A DNA stretch of 52,604 nt from Acholeplasmatales bacterium (GTDB taxonomy: Bacteria > Bacillota_I > Bacilli_A > ML615J-28 > CAG-313): assembly GCA_003539625.1 (NCBI GenBank), contig DPOU01000013.1:3953-56556 (forward strand). The letters are read 5' to 3'. The stretch's first letter is position 1. The number at the start of each line of letters is the position of its first letter. A model generated the notes under the pieces. It made no database searches. It was not told where the DNA came from and was given only the letters and a program-made list of their open reading frames with translations. Positions 1 through 8,792 of this stretch are shown here, in pieces. The translations under genes were made by a program, and so were the position numbers.

Positions 1-2273
1 CTTACGTAATTCCAACCATTTTTATTGTTGTTGAAGTTTTCTACTGACCATACAAGTCCATCACAAGTTACTTTCCAAGTATCTGTATAGCTACCTATAG
101 GCCCGCTATTATTATCAGCAGAGAATGTTGTTGTTGCTACAACAGTTTCTTGTTTTTCACCAACCTTTTTGGTTTCAACTAAAATTTTTGTATTGCCAGA
201 AATTTTGCTTGTATAAACACCATTTTCAGCTGTTACTACTGCACCATTTACTTTTACAGCAACTAGTTCATACCCTTCTTCTACAGTAACTTTAAATGTA
301 AAAGTTGTACCATCAAAACCAGATTCAGGTGTAATTTCAGTTACACTTGCATTCTTACTAGAATTTTCATCAACAATTACTTTAGAAGGAGTTGCTTCTT
401 TATATTCATATAAATGAGATACATATGAAGTACTACTTGTAATCTTATCAATTGTACTTGCACTAATTGTGTTAAATTTTCCATATGTTCCTAAGTAGCA
501 AACTCTTGAATCTGTTAATGTAATTGTCATTGTATTATATTCTTCATTATATACAAAATATGTTGTTGGAGTTGGTGTGAATACTACATTAATATGTGTT
601 CCACTAATTATTACTTCGATGTATTGTTTTACGCCATCTAGTAAGAAGTACATACGATATCCTTCCTCTACTTTTTCAAGGAATACATCCACACCTGCTT
701 CTGCTTCTTCAACTGTTGCAAAATAATATCCGCTCATTGCGCCTTTGAAATATAGGTTCTTTGTTATTCCTGCTTGGAATAAACCTAACTTATATGCTAC
801 ACCTGTTTGTAATTCGGTTACAACTTGCCATGATTTTCCAGAAGGATTAACATCACTCTTCTTAACCACTACTGTGAATTCTTTTGTTTCTGTAGCTGTA
901 CCAACTGTTGCTGTTGCTACGAAAACTACTTCTACATCTTCTACTCCACGAGTAACTGTTACTTTATTTCCTTCAAGTTTTGCTGCAGCACTTTCTGCCT
1001 TTAATGACCAAACTACATTTTCGATTGTAGGTAATTCAAAGTCTTCAACTACGGCTGCATTTACTTTTATATTTGATAAAATAATTTCAGCTTTTTGTTG
1101 ATCTGTTAATTCAGGAGCACCAGCTTCTGTAGGTTCAGAACCATCCCAAACAACACGATAGCAATTATTTGTAGAATATCTGTCAAATGTAACAACGTTA
1201 ATGTTTACATATTTACCAACAAATTTTTCCATAATAGCAGTTTGAGCTTCACCATTTGTAGTATACTTATAGATTGATACTCTTGTTCCAGTAGTTGGGT
1301 CTTCTAATGCATAAACATCACCAGGGGCAGCTTCAGCCTTAACAACTTTTGCATATACTCTATATGTTGCACCTGAGAAATTTAATAATTTTTCAATGTC
1401 AACAATTTTCTTTTCATCATTGTTATTAATACCAGCAGTTAATGCAGTAGTATATGCTTCGATTTCAGTATCAACATATTGACAAACTTTAATATTTGCA
1501 TGTGAATCAGTTTCAGGTAAAATTTCAACTTCTACATTTGAACCAAATTCAATGTTTCCATAGTATGAATAAACGTCACCTTTAACTTTTACTAATGTGT
1601 TAACAGGATATTTTGTTTCATCAAATGTACCAAATACAACGATTGATTGAGTACCATCAGAAACTATCATTGATTTACCAGGAACATGCATTAATATACG
1701 TGCATAAGTTTCATAATAAACTTTTGCATCTTTATCGTTTGAACTTAATGCAACGCCTCTTTCTTGCATACTTGCAAGAACAGCTTTTTTGATATTAGCG
1801 ATTGTAGCTTCTTGTGAATCTACTGCAATTACTCTAAATTCAATAGTTTTTTTACCAGTTGCACGTTGTGTACCTGCATCTTGGTAAGCAACTACTGTAA
1901 GAGTTACTACAACATAATCTTTTCCTTCAGGAATACGAGAATCTGTTGTTGAAGGTCTTGTAACTTTTGCAGTTAATTCGCCTTTTTCTTCATTTTTTTC
2001 AATAGCAATAATATCTTCTTCACTACTAGACCATTCAATAACAACGTCTTTGTAACCTGAGTTTTTAGAAGCAAGTGGGAAAGAACTTGTTACGTTTTCT
2101 CTTGTTGTAGGATCGAATATAATTTTGCTTAATACAGCATCTACGTTTTCTTGTGCTTCTTTAAGTGTTACTGTTTTATCATCATTTTCATCTAAACAAC
2201 CAGTTAAACCTAATAATAAAGCAAATACAGCAAGAAAAGCAATTAATTTTTTACCAAAAGTGGTAATCTTCAT
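1..2273 (-). CDS. Large surface lipoprotein with Ig-like and OB-like domains (3' truncated by window edge)
   Basis: An open frame of 757 codons runs off the left edge, so the C-terminus is missing. The ATG is preceded by AGGAGG, and a lipoprotein signal ends in LGLTGC (Cys about residue 26), so the protein should be lipid-anchored outside the membrane. In order I see a bacterial Ig-like segment (about 45-140, with the SGYKDVVIEWSSS pattern of atrophied Ig domains), an OB-like segment (about 175-240, ending VKVKGDVYSYYGNIEF), further beta-rich repeats, and an InlB/FIVAR-like stretch near 655-715 (EEGYELVAVKVNGAVV). No catalytic motif is visible in the available part. It is the last visible gene of the ABC-nuclease operon, 72 bp after the thermonuclease. 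Its OB-like segment resembles the C-terminal domain of that nuclease, which suggests binding of nucleic acid or another polymer at the surface. This role is inference. Confidence 0.7.
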   Translation of the reverse strand, partial: MKITTFGKKLIAFLAVFALLLGLTGCLDENDDKTVTLKEAQENVDAVLSKIIFDPTTRENVTSSFPLASKNSGYKDVVIEWSSSEEDIIAIEKNEEKGELTAKVTRPSTTDSRIPEGKDYVVVTLTVVAYQDAGTQRATGKKTIEFRVIAVDSQEATIANIKKAVLASMQERGVALSSNDKDAKVYYETYARILMHVPGKSMIVSDGTQSIVVFGTFDETKYPVNTLVKVKGDVYSYYGNIEFGSNVEVEILPETDSHANIKVCQYVDTEIEAYTTALTAGINNNDEKKIVDIEKLLNFSGATYRVYAKVVKAEAAPGDVYALEDPTTGTRVSIYKYTTNGEAQTAIMEKFVGKYVNINVVTFDRYSTNNCYRVVWDGSEPTEAGAPELTDQQKAEIILSNIKVNAAVVEDFELPTIENVVWSLKAESAAAKLEGNKVTVTRGVEDVEVVFVATATVGTATETKEFTVVVKKSDVNPSGKSWQVVTELQTGVAYKLGLFQAGITKNLYFKGAMSGYYFATVEEAEAGVDVFLEKVEEGYRMYFLLDGVKQYIEVIISGTHINVVFTPTPTTYFVYNEEYNTMTITLTDSRVCYLGTYGKFNTISASTIDKITSSTSYVSHLYEYKEATPSKVIVDENSSKNASVTEITPESGFDGTTFTFKVTVEEGYELVAVKVNGAVVTAENGVYTSKISGNTKILVETKKVGEKQETVVATTTFSADNNSGPIGSYTDTWKVTCDGLVWSVENFNNNKNGWNYV

Positions 2274-2345
2274 ACTTTTTAGCCTCCTAATTATTTTTAA
2301 AAGTATTTGATTTATTTAATCTTTCTTTGAAAGTTTAAACCATTT

Positions 2346-3734
2346 TTATTTAAATATTACATCATCCATGCTAGATAATGCAAGTTGCATATGACCATTA
2401 CTATATGGTGTTTTATCAGCACCGTTGTAATATGCAAGCATACCAGTAATTGTTTCGAACGTTTTACCAACAAAATATTCACCTGAACTAATTTGTTTTT
2501 TAGTTATAGGATCATATAATGCGATTTCTTTAGCAATTCTTACATTGAATTGTTTTTGATTTCCATTTTCATCAATATAATGACATTTTAATGTTGTTGC
2601 GCTATTATTTTGAGAATCATTATAATCATATACTGTTAAGTTATGTAATGTAACTAATGAACCAATTTTTGAATAAGCATAAATATCATCAATGTTTGAT
2701 ATTTTTTCTTCACGAGTAACAATTTGGTTCTTATCTACTGGAGAAAGAATTGAAATTTGAGAATCTGAATTAATGTCTGTGATTTGTAATGAACCATAAT
2801 AATATCCAATTTTACCAGTAATTTGTACGCTGCATCCTTCAATTAAATTAGTAATTGAATTATAGCCACCGTAAACATAAATGCCATAGTATTGATCATC
2901 TTCAGCATCATATTGTTGAATATAAGCATTTGCGCTACCGCTCTTTTTAGCAACAACGCCTGTAACTTTGATTAGAGGAGAAACGAAACTTGAATCGCCA
3001 TTAACTCCTGTATTTTCATTTACAGCTTCTTCTGTACCATACGTTTCTCTGATTTCTTTGATTGTCATTTCTTTTGCTTCGTTAGAATAATCAAAGCCAG
3101 GATCTTTTTCACCATATACACGCAATTTATATTTAGAAATATCATACATAGCATCATTGAAATTCTTTTCATATTGTGTGCCAGATGCATTTTTAACTAG
3201 ACCATAACCTAATTCAGCAAGTTCTAAGTTAACTAATCTAGAATCACCATTAGGGAATACTAACCAAATCCATGCTAAATATCTTGTACCTGTAGTATCT
3301 ACTCTATCACTATTAGGTTCAGCTTCTAATACGATTTTTGCACCTTTTGCTAGAGCGTCAGCGAAAAGTTTTTTGTTATATCTTGATGCCGCATAACCCC
3401 AAGGTTCAATACGATATGTAGATTCTGGAGTGTTAACACCATTATAACGAATAGTTACTTCTTTACCATTTGCTAATTTAAATACTGTTGTATCGCCATC
3501 AACATAACGAACTACGTTACTTACTTCACCTATACCATCAGTTATAAAATCTTTACCAGCATAATCCTTTGTCAATTTTAAAGAATCAGTTTGTGTTGTA
3601 GGCCAAGGATATGTATCACTTGTATATTTTGTGTTTTCGTTTTTATTACCACCAGTTGTGTCACAACCAACGATTGCAAAAACGCAAACTATGCAGAACA
3701 ACAATACGCTTAGTTTTTTAAGCATGTTTTTCAT
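2346..3734 (-). CDS. Lipoprotein thermonuclease (SNase family) with C-terminal OB-like domain
   Basis: A secreted, lipid-anchored staphylococcal-nuclease-type enzyme expected to cut extracellular DNA or RNA. The start is the ATG at 3734, 9 nt after GGAG; an upstream TTG would overlap the SD. The signal peptide ends in AIVGC (Cys24). The SNase core covers about residues 65-215: VDGDT with metal-binding Asp79 and Asp81, RYNGVNTPE with Arg96 and Glu104, and TGTRYLAW with Arg151 match the catalytic set. The second metal Asp is Asn101 here (NTPE), a variant I believe is common in the family. Residues about 255-330 (SPLIKVTGVVAKKS to YYYGSLQI) look like an OB fold. It follows the binding-protein gene by 20 bp in an apparent operon with a full ABC importer. 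Mycoplasma surface nucleases are also known beside ABC transporter genes, so nucleic-acid scavenging is the likely role. Confidence 0.85.
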   Translation of the reverse strand: MKNMLKKLSVLLFCIVCVFAIVGCDTTGGNKNENTKYTSDTYPWPTTQTDSLKLTKDYAGKDFITDGIGEVSNVVRYVDGDTTVFKLANGKEVTIRYNGVNTPESTYRIEPWGYAASRYNKKLFADALAKGAKIVLEAEPNSDRVDTTGTRYLAWIWLVFPNGDSRLVNLELAELGYGLVKNASGTQYEKNFNDAMYDISKYKLRVYGEKDPGFDYSNEAKEMTIKEIRETYGTEEAVNENTGVNGDSSFVSPLIKVTGVVAKKSGSANAYIQQYDAEDDQYYGIYVYGGYNSITNLIEGCSVQITGKIGYYYGSLQITDINSDSQISILSPVDKNQIVTREEKISNIDDIYAYSKIGSLVTLHNLTVYDYNDSQNNSATTLKCHYIDENGNQKQFNVRIAKEIALYDPITKKQISSGEYFVGKTFETITGMLAYYNGADKTPYSNGHMQLALSSMDDVIFK

Positions 3735-3754
3735 TTTTATTTTCTCCAAATAAA

Positions 3755-5185
3755 TTAGTTGTTAATAATAGAATCATATGCTTCTTTATAAGCAACTTCT
3801 ACACTTACTGCAGGAGAAGCATAAAGAATTCTTTCAACGATTGTTTCAGCTTTATCACGAGCTTTTGATGATCCAGGGAATGCAACGTTAGTGTAATATG
3901 CATCACTTTGTTGTGCACCAACTAATTTTGCTTTAGCACCTACTGTAGGTTCAAGACGAGCGATTTCATTTCCGTTTTGATCACGTTTAATACCATTTAA
4001 GATATCTTGATATTCTTGAGATTCCATAACGTCTTTTCTGATTGCGAAGTAGTCAGTTTCAGTAGCCCATAATAACGCAGATTCATAGCTTACCATATAC
4101 TTTAACCATAACCAACCGCCTAATTCTTCTTCTTCGTCATCACATTTGAATAATGAAATATTTGTACCTTGTTGGATAACTTGTTTATTATTTAAATCGT
4201 GTTGAGGAATTGAAGCAACACCAGTAACGAATTTGTCAATAGTTGCATTTTCACCATTGTTGTGACTAGCACCAGCACTTGAACCAATTGTCATTATACA
4301 TTGACCATTTAAGAATGCTGTAGAGCAATAACCATCTTGACCAGCACCAAAATCGATAGGTGTAGCAAAATTCTTTGCTTTATTTTGTTTAGCGAACCAT
4401 CCTAATGCTTCTTGAGAAAGTTTAGTATCTTTTTCAACTGCACCAAATGCATTGAATTGACCTTCACCTTTTTCATTAAATGAAGTATATTCAGCACCCC
4501 ATTGTTGAGTTAATGTAATGAATAAGTTTGGACGAGAGTCATAACCTAATACGTAAGCAACACCATCATTTTTGTCTGAAGCGGTTTTGTATTCTTCTGT
4601 TTGTTTATATTTTTCGCAAATTGCTAATACTTCATCCCAAGTTTGAGGAACTGACCATCCGTATTTATCAAAGATTGTCTTGTTATAGAACATAACTTCT
4701 GTTGATTTGTTGAATGGTAATGCATAACGAGTACCAGCAGCATCATAAATTGTTCCTTCATTCCAGAAACCTTCGATGAATTGTGCTTGTTCTTCTTTTG
4801 ACATACCATATTCAGGATTATTAATATATTTGTCTAAAGATTGTAAAGCTTCACCATATAAGTATAATGCAACATGGTCAGGATAAGTTTGAGCAGCTGT
4901 AGGAGTATCACCAGATGAAATAGCTGCAGCAAGAGTATCTCTTAAATTATCATATCCTCCATATTTAACTAAATTAACTTTATATTTACCTTCATATTTA
5001 GCTTCGAAATTAGCTTTAATTTTTTCTAAAGCTGTTTCTAAAGCAGCACCATTACCATGCCAGTAATTGATTTCGATAACATCGCCATCTGTTTTGCCGC
5101 CACCACTATTGCCTCCGCAACTAGCTAAGCAAAAAACAGATAATGCAATTAATGCCATAGCAAAAATTTTACTAATTTTTTTCAT
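3755..5185 (-). CDS. ABC transporter extracellular solute-binding lipoprotein (sugar-type family 1)
   Basis: A 476-aa substrate-binding lipoprotein of the MalE/UgpB/MsmE type. I chose the ATG at 5185 because GGAGA lies just upstream and the protein then begins with a clean lipoprotein signal, MKKISKIFAM to CLASC (Cys23). The longer frame adds 28 unconvincing residues. The body has family-1 features: INYWHGNGAALETALEKI near the N-terminus, ALPFNKSTEVMFYNKTIFDKYG, and a TWDEVLAICEKYK segment. It would capture the substrate outside the membrane for the two permeases encoded upstream. Family membership usually means sugars, oligosaccharides or glycerol phosphates. The neighbouring nuclease leaves open nucleosides, nucleotides or sugar phosphates. 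The sequence alone does not fix the substrate. Confidence 0.9.
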   Translation of the reverse strand: MKKISKIFAMALIALSVFCLASCGGNSGGGKTDGDVIEINYWHGNGAALETALEKIKANFEAKYEGKYKVNLVKYGGYDNLRDTLAAAISSGDTPTAAQTYPDHVALYLYGEALQSLDKYINNPEYGMSKEEQAQFIEGFWNEGTIYDAAGTRYALPFNKSTEVMFYNKTIFDKYGWSVPQTWDEVLAICEKYKQTEEYKTASDKNDGVAYVLGYDSRPNLFITLTQQWGAEYTSFNEKGEGQFNAFGAVEKDTKLSQEALGWFAKQNKAKNFATPIDFGAGQDGYCSTAFLNGQCIMTIGSSAGASHNNGENATIDKFVTGVASIPQHDLNNKQVIQQGTNISLFKCDDEEEELGGWLWLKYMVSYESALLWATETDYFAIRKDVMESQEYQDILNGIKRDQNGNEIARLEPTVGAKAKLVGAQQSDAYYTNVAFPGSSKARDKAETIVERILYASPAVSVEVAYKEAYDSIINN

Positions 5186-5240
5186 TTTCTTTTTTTCTCC
5201 TTTTATTTTTTTTATATATCTAAAACAATAAATGTTTGTT

Positions 5241-6281
5241 TTAGCCCTTAATACCACTACGCGATACACCTCTCATTAAATACTTTCTTAAGAATATGAA
5301 AGCTATAAGAAGTGGCATAGTAACAGCAAACGCTGCGGCCATTTGATAGCCTTGGTTTGTACGTCCTGAACTATCACTGAATGAAGTTCTAAGACCGTTA
5401 CTTATCAATTTCATTTCTTGTTTACGTGTTATCATTTCTGGCCATACGTAAGCATTCCATGAACCCATTAGTTTCAAAATTGTAATTGTTATAATTGTTG
5501 GCATTGCAATTGGAATCATAATTTTAATTAAATATTTAAAATCACTAGTTCCATCTACTTTTGCCGCATAATATAATTCATCAGGAATTTGTTTGAAATT
5601 TTGTCTTAACAAATAAATGTAATAAACACTAATTAAGAATGGAACAATTAAAGCCCAATATGAGTTTACACCTGTAAAATTCTTAATTCCAAATAATGTT
5701 TTAGCAACGTTTTTAGCAGTTTTAGTAACTGTAATATAGTTTGTTATAACCATCATTTCACCAGGAATCATCATTGTAGCTAGGAATAAAGTAAAGATTA
5801 CTTCACGTCCTGGGAACTTAATTCTTGAGAAAGCAAATGCTGCCATAACTGTTGTTATTACAGTCCCAATTGTTGATATAACACCAACAATTAATGTGTT
5901 ATACATATTTCTCCACAAATAGAATCTAACTGTACCAGAAACTCTTTTTTGATATTTTTCACTAAAAATGTAATAGTAGTTTTCCCATGCTATTTTTTTT
6001 GGAAACCATGTAGGTTTAGGAAAATCTATTTCTTCAGCAGTTTTTAATGAAGTATTAATCATCCAATAGAATGGAACTAGCATAAATATAGCTAATAATC
6101 CCAAAAAAGTGTAACAAATAATATATCTAATTATTTTTAATGTTTTTTCACGACGCAATGATTCTTCAACTGTTTCAGTAAATGTTTTACCGTTTTTGCA
6201 TCTTTCTAAGATGTGATTGTTTCGTTTTTGTAAGACAGTTACAATAACAAAAGCGATTATACACAATAATAATACTAGCAT
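5241..6281 (-). CDS. ABC sugar-type permease, MalG/UgpE family
   Basis: A 346-aa inner membrane subunit of the binding-protein-dependent importer. The ATG follows GAGGTG closely. The family EAA loop that docks on the ATPase is at about residues 239-261 (AAKVDGTSDFKYLIKIMIPI). Six family helices begin near residue 50 (FLGLLAIFMLVPFYWMINTSL). An extra hydrophobic segment at residues 1-17 and a charged linker precede the usual start, making it about 60 residues longer than a typical MalG-type permease. It lies 10 bp after the MalF-type gene and 55 bp before the binding-protein gene, so it is surely part of one transcription unit. A shorter start inside is possible, but the SD supports this one. 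Confidence 0.9.
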   Translation of the reverse strand: MLVLLLCIIAFVIVTVLQKRNNHILERCKNGKTFTETVEESLRREKTLKIIRYIICYTFLGLLAIFMLVPFYWMINTSLKTAEEIDFPKPTWFPKKIAWENYYYIFSEKYQKRVSGTVRFYLWRNMYNTLIVGVISTIGTVITTVMAAFAFSRIKFPGREVIFTLFLATMMIPGEMMVITNYITVTKTAKNVAKTLFGIKNFTGVNSYWALIVPFLISVYYIYLLRQNFKQIPDELYYAAKVDGTSDFKYLIKIMIPIAMPTIITITILKLMGSWNAYVWPEMITRKQEMKLISNGLRTSFSDSSGRTNQGYQMAAAFAVTMPLLIAFIFLRKYLMRGVSRSGIKG

Positions 6282-6291
6282 ATTTTCACCT

Positions 6292-7269
6292 CTAGAAATG
6301 AACTTTCTTTTTACTGATAAGATTTTGAATACCAGTAAAAATCATTATAATTATAAATAATATAACCGCACCCGCTGCAGCATACCCCATTGCACCAGGA
6401 CTTGTTGCATTGCTACCTTTAATGTAAGAATAAATGTACCAAACTACTGTAGCCATATTATTTTCTTGACCGATTGATTGCGCATTAGCACCAAATATAG
6501 CAACTACTGATGTATATTCTTTGAACGCACCAATAAATGATGTGATTAATAAATAGAATATTTGAGGTGATAATAGTGGTACTGTTATCTTAGAAAAAAT
6601 TCTAAATTTTGATGTACCATCTATTTGAGCAGCTTGATAATATTGTTTATCAATACTTTGAAGTGCGCTTAATAAAATTAAAATTTTAAATGGTAGGGAA
6701 TTCCATACGATATAAACTAGCAAAACTATTAAAGATGTAAACCATTGTGCACCAAAGAATGTATCTTTAAAGACATCTGTTCCTAATAAAATTGCATTAG
6801 GGTTTCCTCCTAGCCAGTTTACTGAACTTCCACCAAGTGATTCGATAATTGAGTTAACTAAACCTTGTCTACTTTCAAACATAATTGAGAATACCATACC
6901 TATTGCAATTGTATTTGTTACATATGGTAAAAAGAAAATTGTTTGGAAGAATTTTTGTAATGACTTAATAGAGTTTAATGCTACCGCAATCAATATTGAT
7001 AATGTGATTGAAATTGGAACGGAAACGAAAGTCATTACCATAGTGTTAATTAAAAATTTGAAAAATGAATTTCCTGGTTGGAATAATTTCGCATAGTTAC
7101 CAAAACCGATTTTTTTATAACTACCAACCATATAGTTGTAACTTTCTTTGAAAGAAATTATAAACGTATTAAACAGCGGATAGAAAGTAAATATTCCCAT
7201 TAGAATGATCGCTGGTAATAGGTATAAAATTCCTCTTATGAAATTAATACTCTTCTTTCCTTCTACCAT
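6292..7269 (-). CDS. ABC sugar-type permease, MalF/UgpA family
   Basis: A 325-aa membrane subunit that pairs with the adjacent MalG-type permease. It has the usual N-terminal helix (GILYLLPAIILMGIFTFYPL, residues 13-32), periplasm-side loops, and an EAA loop at about 213-234 (AAQIDGTSKFRIFSKITVPL). Length and order are normal for the family. It starts 1 bp after the ATPase gene ends, which implies translational coupling, and ends 10 bp before the next permease. The substrate is not evident from the sequence. Confidence 0.92.
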   Translation of the reverse strand: MVEGKKSINFIRGILYLLPAIILMGIFTFYPLFNTFIISFKESYNYMVGSYKKIGFGNYAKLFQPGNSFFKFLINTMVMTFVSVPISITLSILIAVALNSIKSLQKFFQTIFFLPYVTNTIAIGMVFSIMFESRQGLVNSIIESLGGSSVNWLGGNPNAILLGTDVFKDTFFGAQWFTSLIVLLVYIVWNSLPFKILILLSALQSIDKQYYQAAQIDGTSKFRIFSKITVPLLSPQIFYLLITSFIGAFKEYTSVVAIFGANAQSIGQENNMATVVWYIYSYIKGSNATSPGAMGYAAAGAVILFIIIMIFTGIQNLISKKKVHF

Positions 7270-7270
7270 A

Positions 7271-8332
7271 CTATTGTATTCTCTTTTCTGTTAATTTATC
7301 AAATACGAAACATTTATTAGGTTTTACTGAAACTGCAATTGTTTCGCCTTCTTTTACATCAACGCTTGCTTCAATAATGATACGGAATGTATCTTTTTCA
7401 GAATTAGGATTTGTAGCAACAATTGATTTGTCTCGACCGATGTATTCAACATGTTTTACAACAATATGTAAGTTAGCTTCTGGATTTACTTCAAATCCTT
7501 CAGGTCTAATACCGATTGTTACTTCTTGGTCGTCTAATTCGCTATTACCAATTCTCTCATCACCAATGTAAAGGCCACCTTTTTCAACTTTTCCTTTGAA
7601 AATGTTAATAGGTGGAGTACCTAAGAATTTTGCTACGAATTGGTTTACAGGTTGATCGTAAACGTATTGAGGATTTCCTCTTTGTTGTTCAACACCTAGT
7701 TTCATAACAACAATTTCATCAGAAATACTCATTGCTTCTTCTTGGTCATGAGTAACGAATACTGTTGTTATGCCTGTTTCACGTTGAATTCTCTTTATTT
7801 CTTCACGTGTTTGCAAACGTAATCTAGCATCCAAATTTGATAAAGGTTCATCTAGTAATAATACCTTTGGTTCTTTAACTAGTGCTCTTGCGATAGCAAC
7901 ACGTTGTTGTTGACCACCAGATAATTGTTTAGGTTTTCTATCAAGTAACTCTTCAATACCAACCAAACGTGAGTATTTTACTGTTCTTGCAAGTATTTCT
8001 GCTTTTGGTAATTTCATGTTTTGAAGTGGGAACATGATATTTTGACGAACAGTCATATGAGGATATAAGGCATAGTTTTGGAAAACTAGTCCAATTCCTC
8101 TTTTTTCAGCTGATAATGCAGTTACATCATCTTCGCCAAAAAAAATTTGGCCCGAACTAGGTTCTAACAAACCAGCAATCATATACAATGTTGTTGATTT
8201 ACCACATCCTGATGGACCAAGTAAACCGATTAATTTTCCTGAAGGTATCGTAATATCTAAATTGTCAACAGCACGGACTTCAGAATTTTTATCGGCAAAA
8301 ATTTTTGTCAAATTTACTAAGCGAATATCCAT
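7271..8332 (-). CDS. ABC transporter ATPase, MsmK/UgpC family
   Basis: A 353-aa ATPase that powers the importer from the cytoplasmic face. The ATG at 8332 is set by AGGAGG 9 nt upstream. Walker A is GPSGCGKS (39-46), the Q-loop Gln is 85, the signature LSGGQ is 137-141, Walker B ends in Asp161-Glu162 and the switch His is 195. About 120 C-terminal residues form the regulatory TOBE/OB region typical of MalK, MsmK and UgpC, here ending GETIAVSVKPNKCFVF. It is the first gene of the operon. In many Firmicutes one MsmK serves several importers, but here it is encoded with its own permeases. Confidence 0.95.
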   Translation of the reverse strand: MDIRLVNLTKIFADKNSEVRAVDNLDITIPSGKLIGLLGPSGCGKSTTLYMIAGLLEPSSGQIFFGEDDVTALSAEKRGIGLVFQNYALYPHMTVRQNIMFPLQNMKLPKAEILARTVKYSRLVGIEELLDRKPKQLSGGQQQRVAIARALVKEPKVLLLDEPLSNLDARLRLQTREEIKRIQRETGITTVFVTHDQEEAMSISDEIVVMKLGVEQQRGNPQYVYDQPVNQFVAKFLGTPPINIFKGKVEKGGLYIGDERIGNSELDDQEVTIGIRPEGFEVNPEANLHIVVKHVEYIGRDKSIVATNPNSEKDTFRIIIEASVDVKEGETIAVSVKPNKCFVFDKLTEKRIQ

Positions 8333-8367
8333 AAAAATTATCCTCCTAATTTTCTCGTTGATTCCTC

Positions 8368-8392
8368 GTTGAAAGTTCAACTAAGTTAACTT
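8368..8392. promoter_or_regulatory. Candidate operator: two adjacent palindromes in the ABC operon leader
   Basis: GTTGAA-AG-TTCAAC (8368-8381) is a perfect 14-bp inverted repeat, followed one base later by the perfect palindrome AAGTTAACTT (8383-8392). Both lie between the predicted -10 (8407-8412) and the SD of the ATPase gene, where a repressor would block transcription. No family-specific operator is recognised, so the assignment is inference. Confidence 0.4.
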
Positions 8393-8406
8393 TATTCACC
8401 ATACTT

Positions 8407-8435
8407 ATTGTATCACGTTTTGCTTTTTTTTGCAA
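8407..8435 (-). promoter_or_regulatory. Predicted sigma-A promoter of the ABC-nuclease operon
   Basis: On the minus strand TTGCAA (8430-8435), a 17-bp spacer and TACAAT (8407-8412) form a good sigma-A promoter, placing the transcript start about 65-70 nt before the ATPase start codon. Confidence 0.65.
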
Positions 8436-8484
8436 ATTAAATATATAATAAAAAGTTTTTTTTAGAATATTTTATCGAAAAAAG

Positions 8485-8513
8485 AAAAAAACCCATCAAA
8501 AAATAGGTTTTTT
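8485..8513 (-). terminator. Rho-independent terminator after the dnaX-recR operon
   Basis: Read on the minus strand, AAAAAACC and GGTTTTTT form an 8-bp stem with a 12-nt loop, continuing into a T-run. It lies just past the stop of the 84-aa membrane protein gene. Confidence 0.65.
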
Positions 8514-8529
8514 GCTTTATGATTATTTC

Positions 8530-8784
8530 CTATCTGCTTATTATTAACCATACAATTAATACGATTACAAATAAGCACGCTATCCCCACAACCGTCTTTA
8601 ATGCTTTACGTGCAACACAAATGGCACCAATCACTATTAAAATTGCAAAGCCGAAAGTAACTAACATCTTTATGAAACCAGGTAAACTAATGAATGGTTT
8701 TAATATTATATCTGCTATTTTTTCTCCAGTTTCATTCATCCAATCAATGATAAAACCAAGCATATTTATATTTATTATTTTCAT
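8530..8784 (-). CDS. Small membrane protein downstream of recR (position of bofA)
   Basis: An 84-aa protein with a clear SD (AGAGG) and start ATG 8 bp after the recR stop. It has two hydrophobic stretches, about residues 33-58 (SLPGFIKMLVTFGFAILIVIGAI) and 64-82 (TVVGIACLFVIVLIVWLII), separated by a short basic loop (ARKALK). In Bacillus the genes after dnaX-ebfC-recR are yaaL and bofA, and BofA is a small membrane protein that restrains sigma-K processing. Size, position and topology fit, but I see no convincing sequence match. The assignment rests on gene order only. Confidence 0.6.
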   Translation of the reverse strand: MKIININMLGFIIDWMNETGEKIADIILKPFISLPGFIKMLVTFGFAILIVIGAICVARKALKTVVGIACLFVIVLIVWLIISR

Positions 8785-8792
8785 AAATACCT

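Noticed and set aside
745..2310. Plus-strand open frames at 745-1101 and 2125-2310
   Set aside because: They lie opposite a continuous minus-strand lipoprotein gene with a good SD and signal peptide; they have no SD or recognisable protein features.
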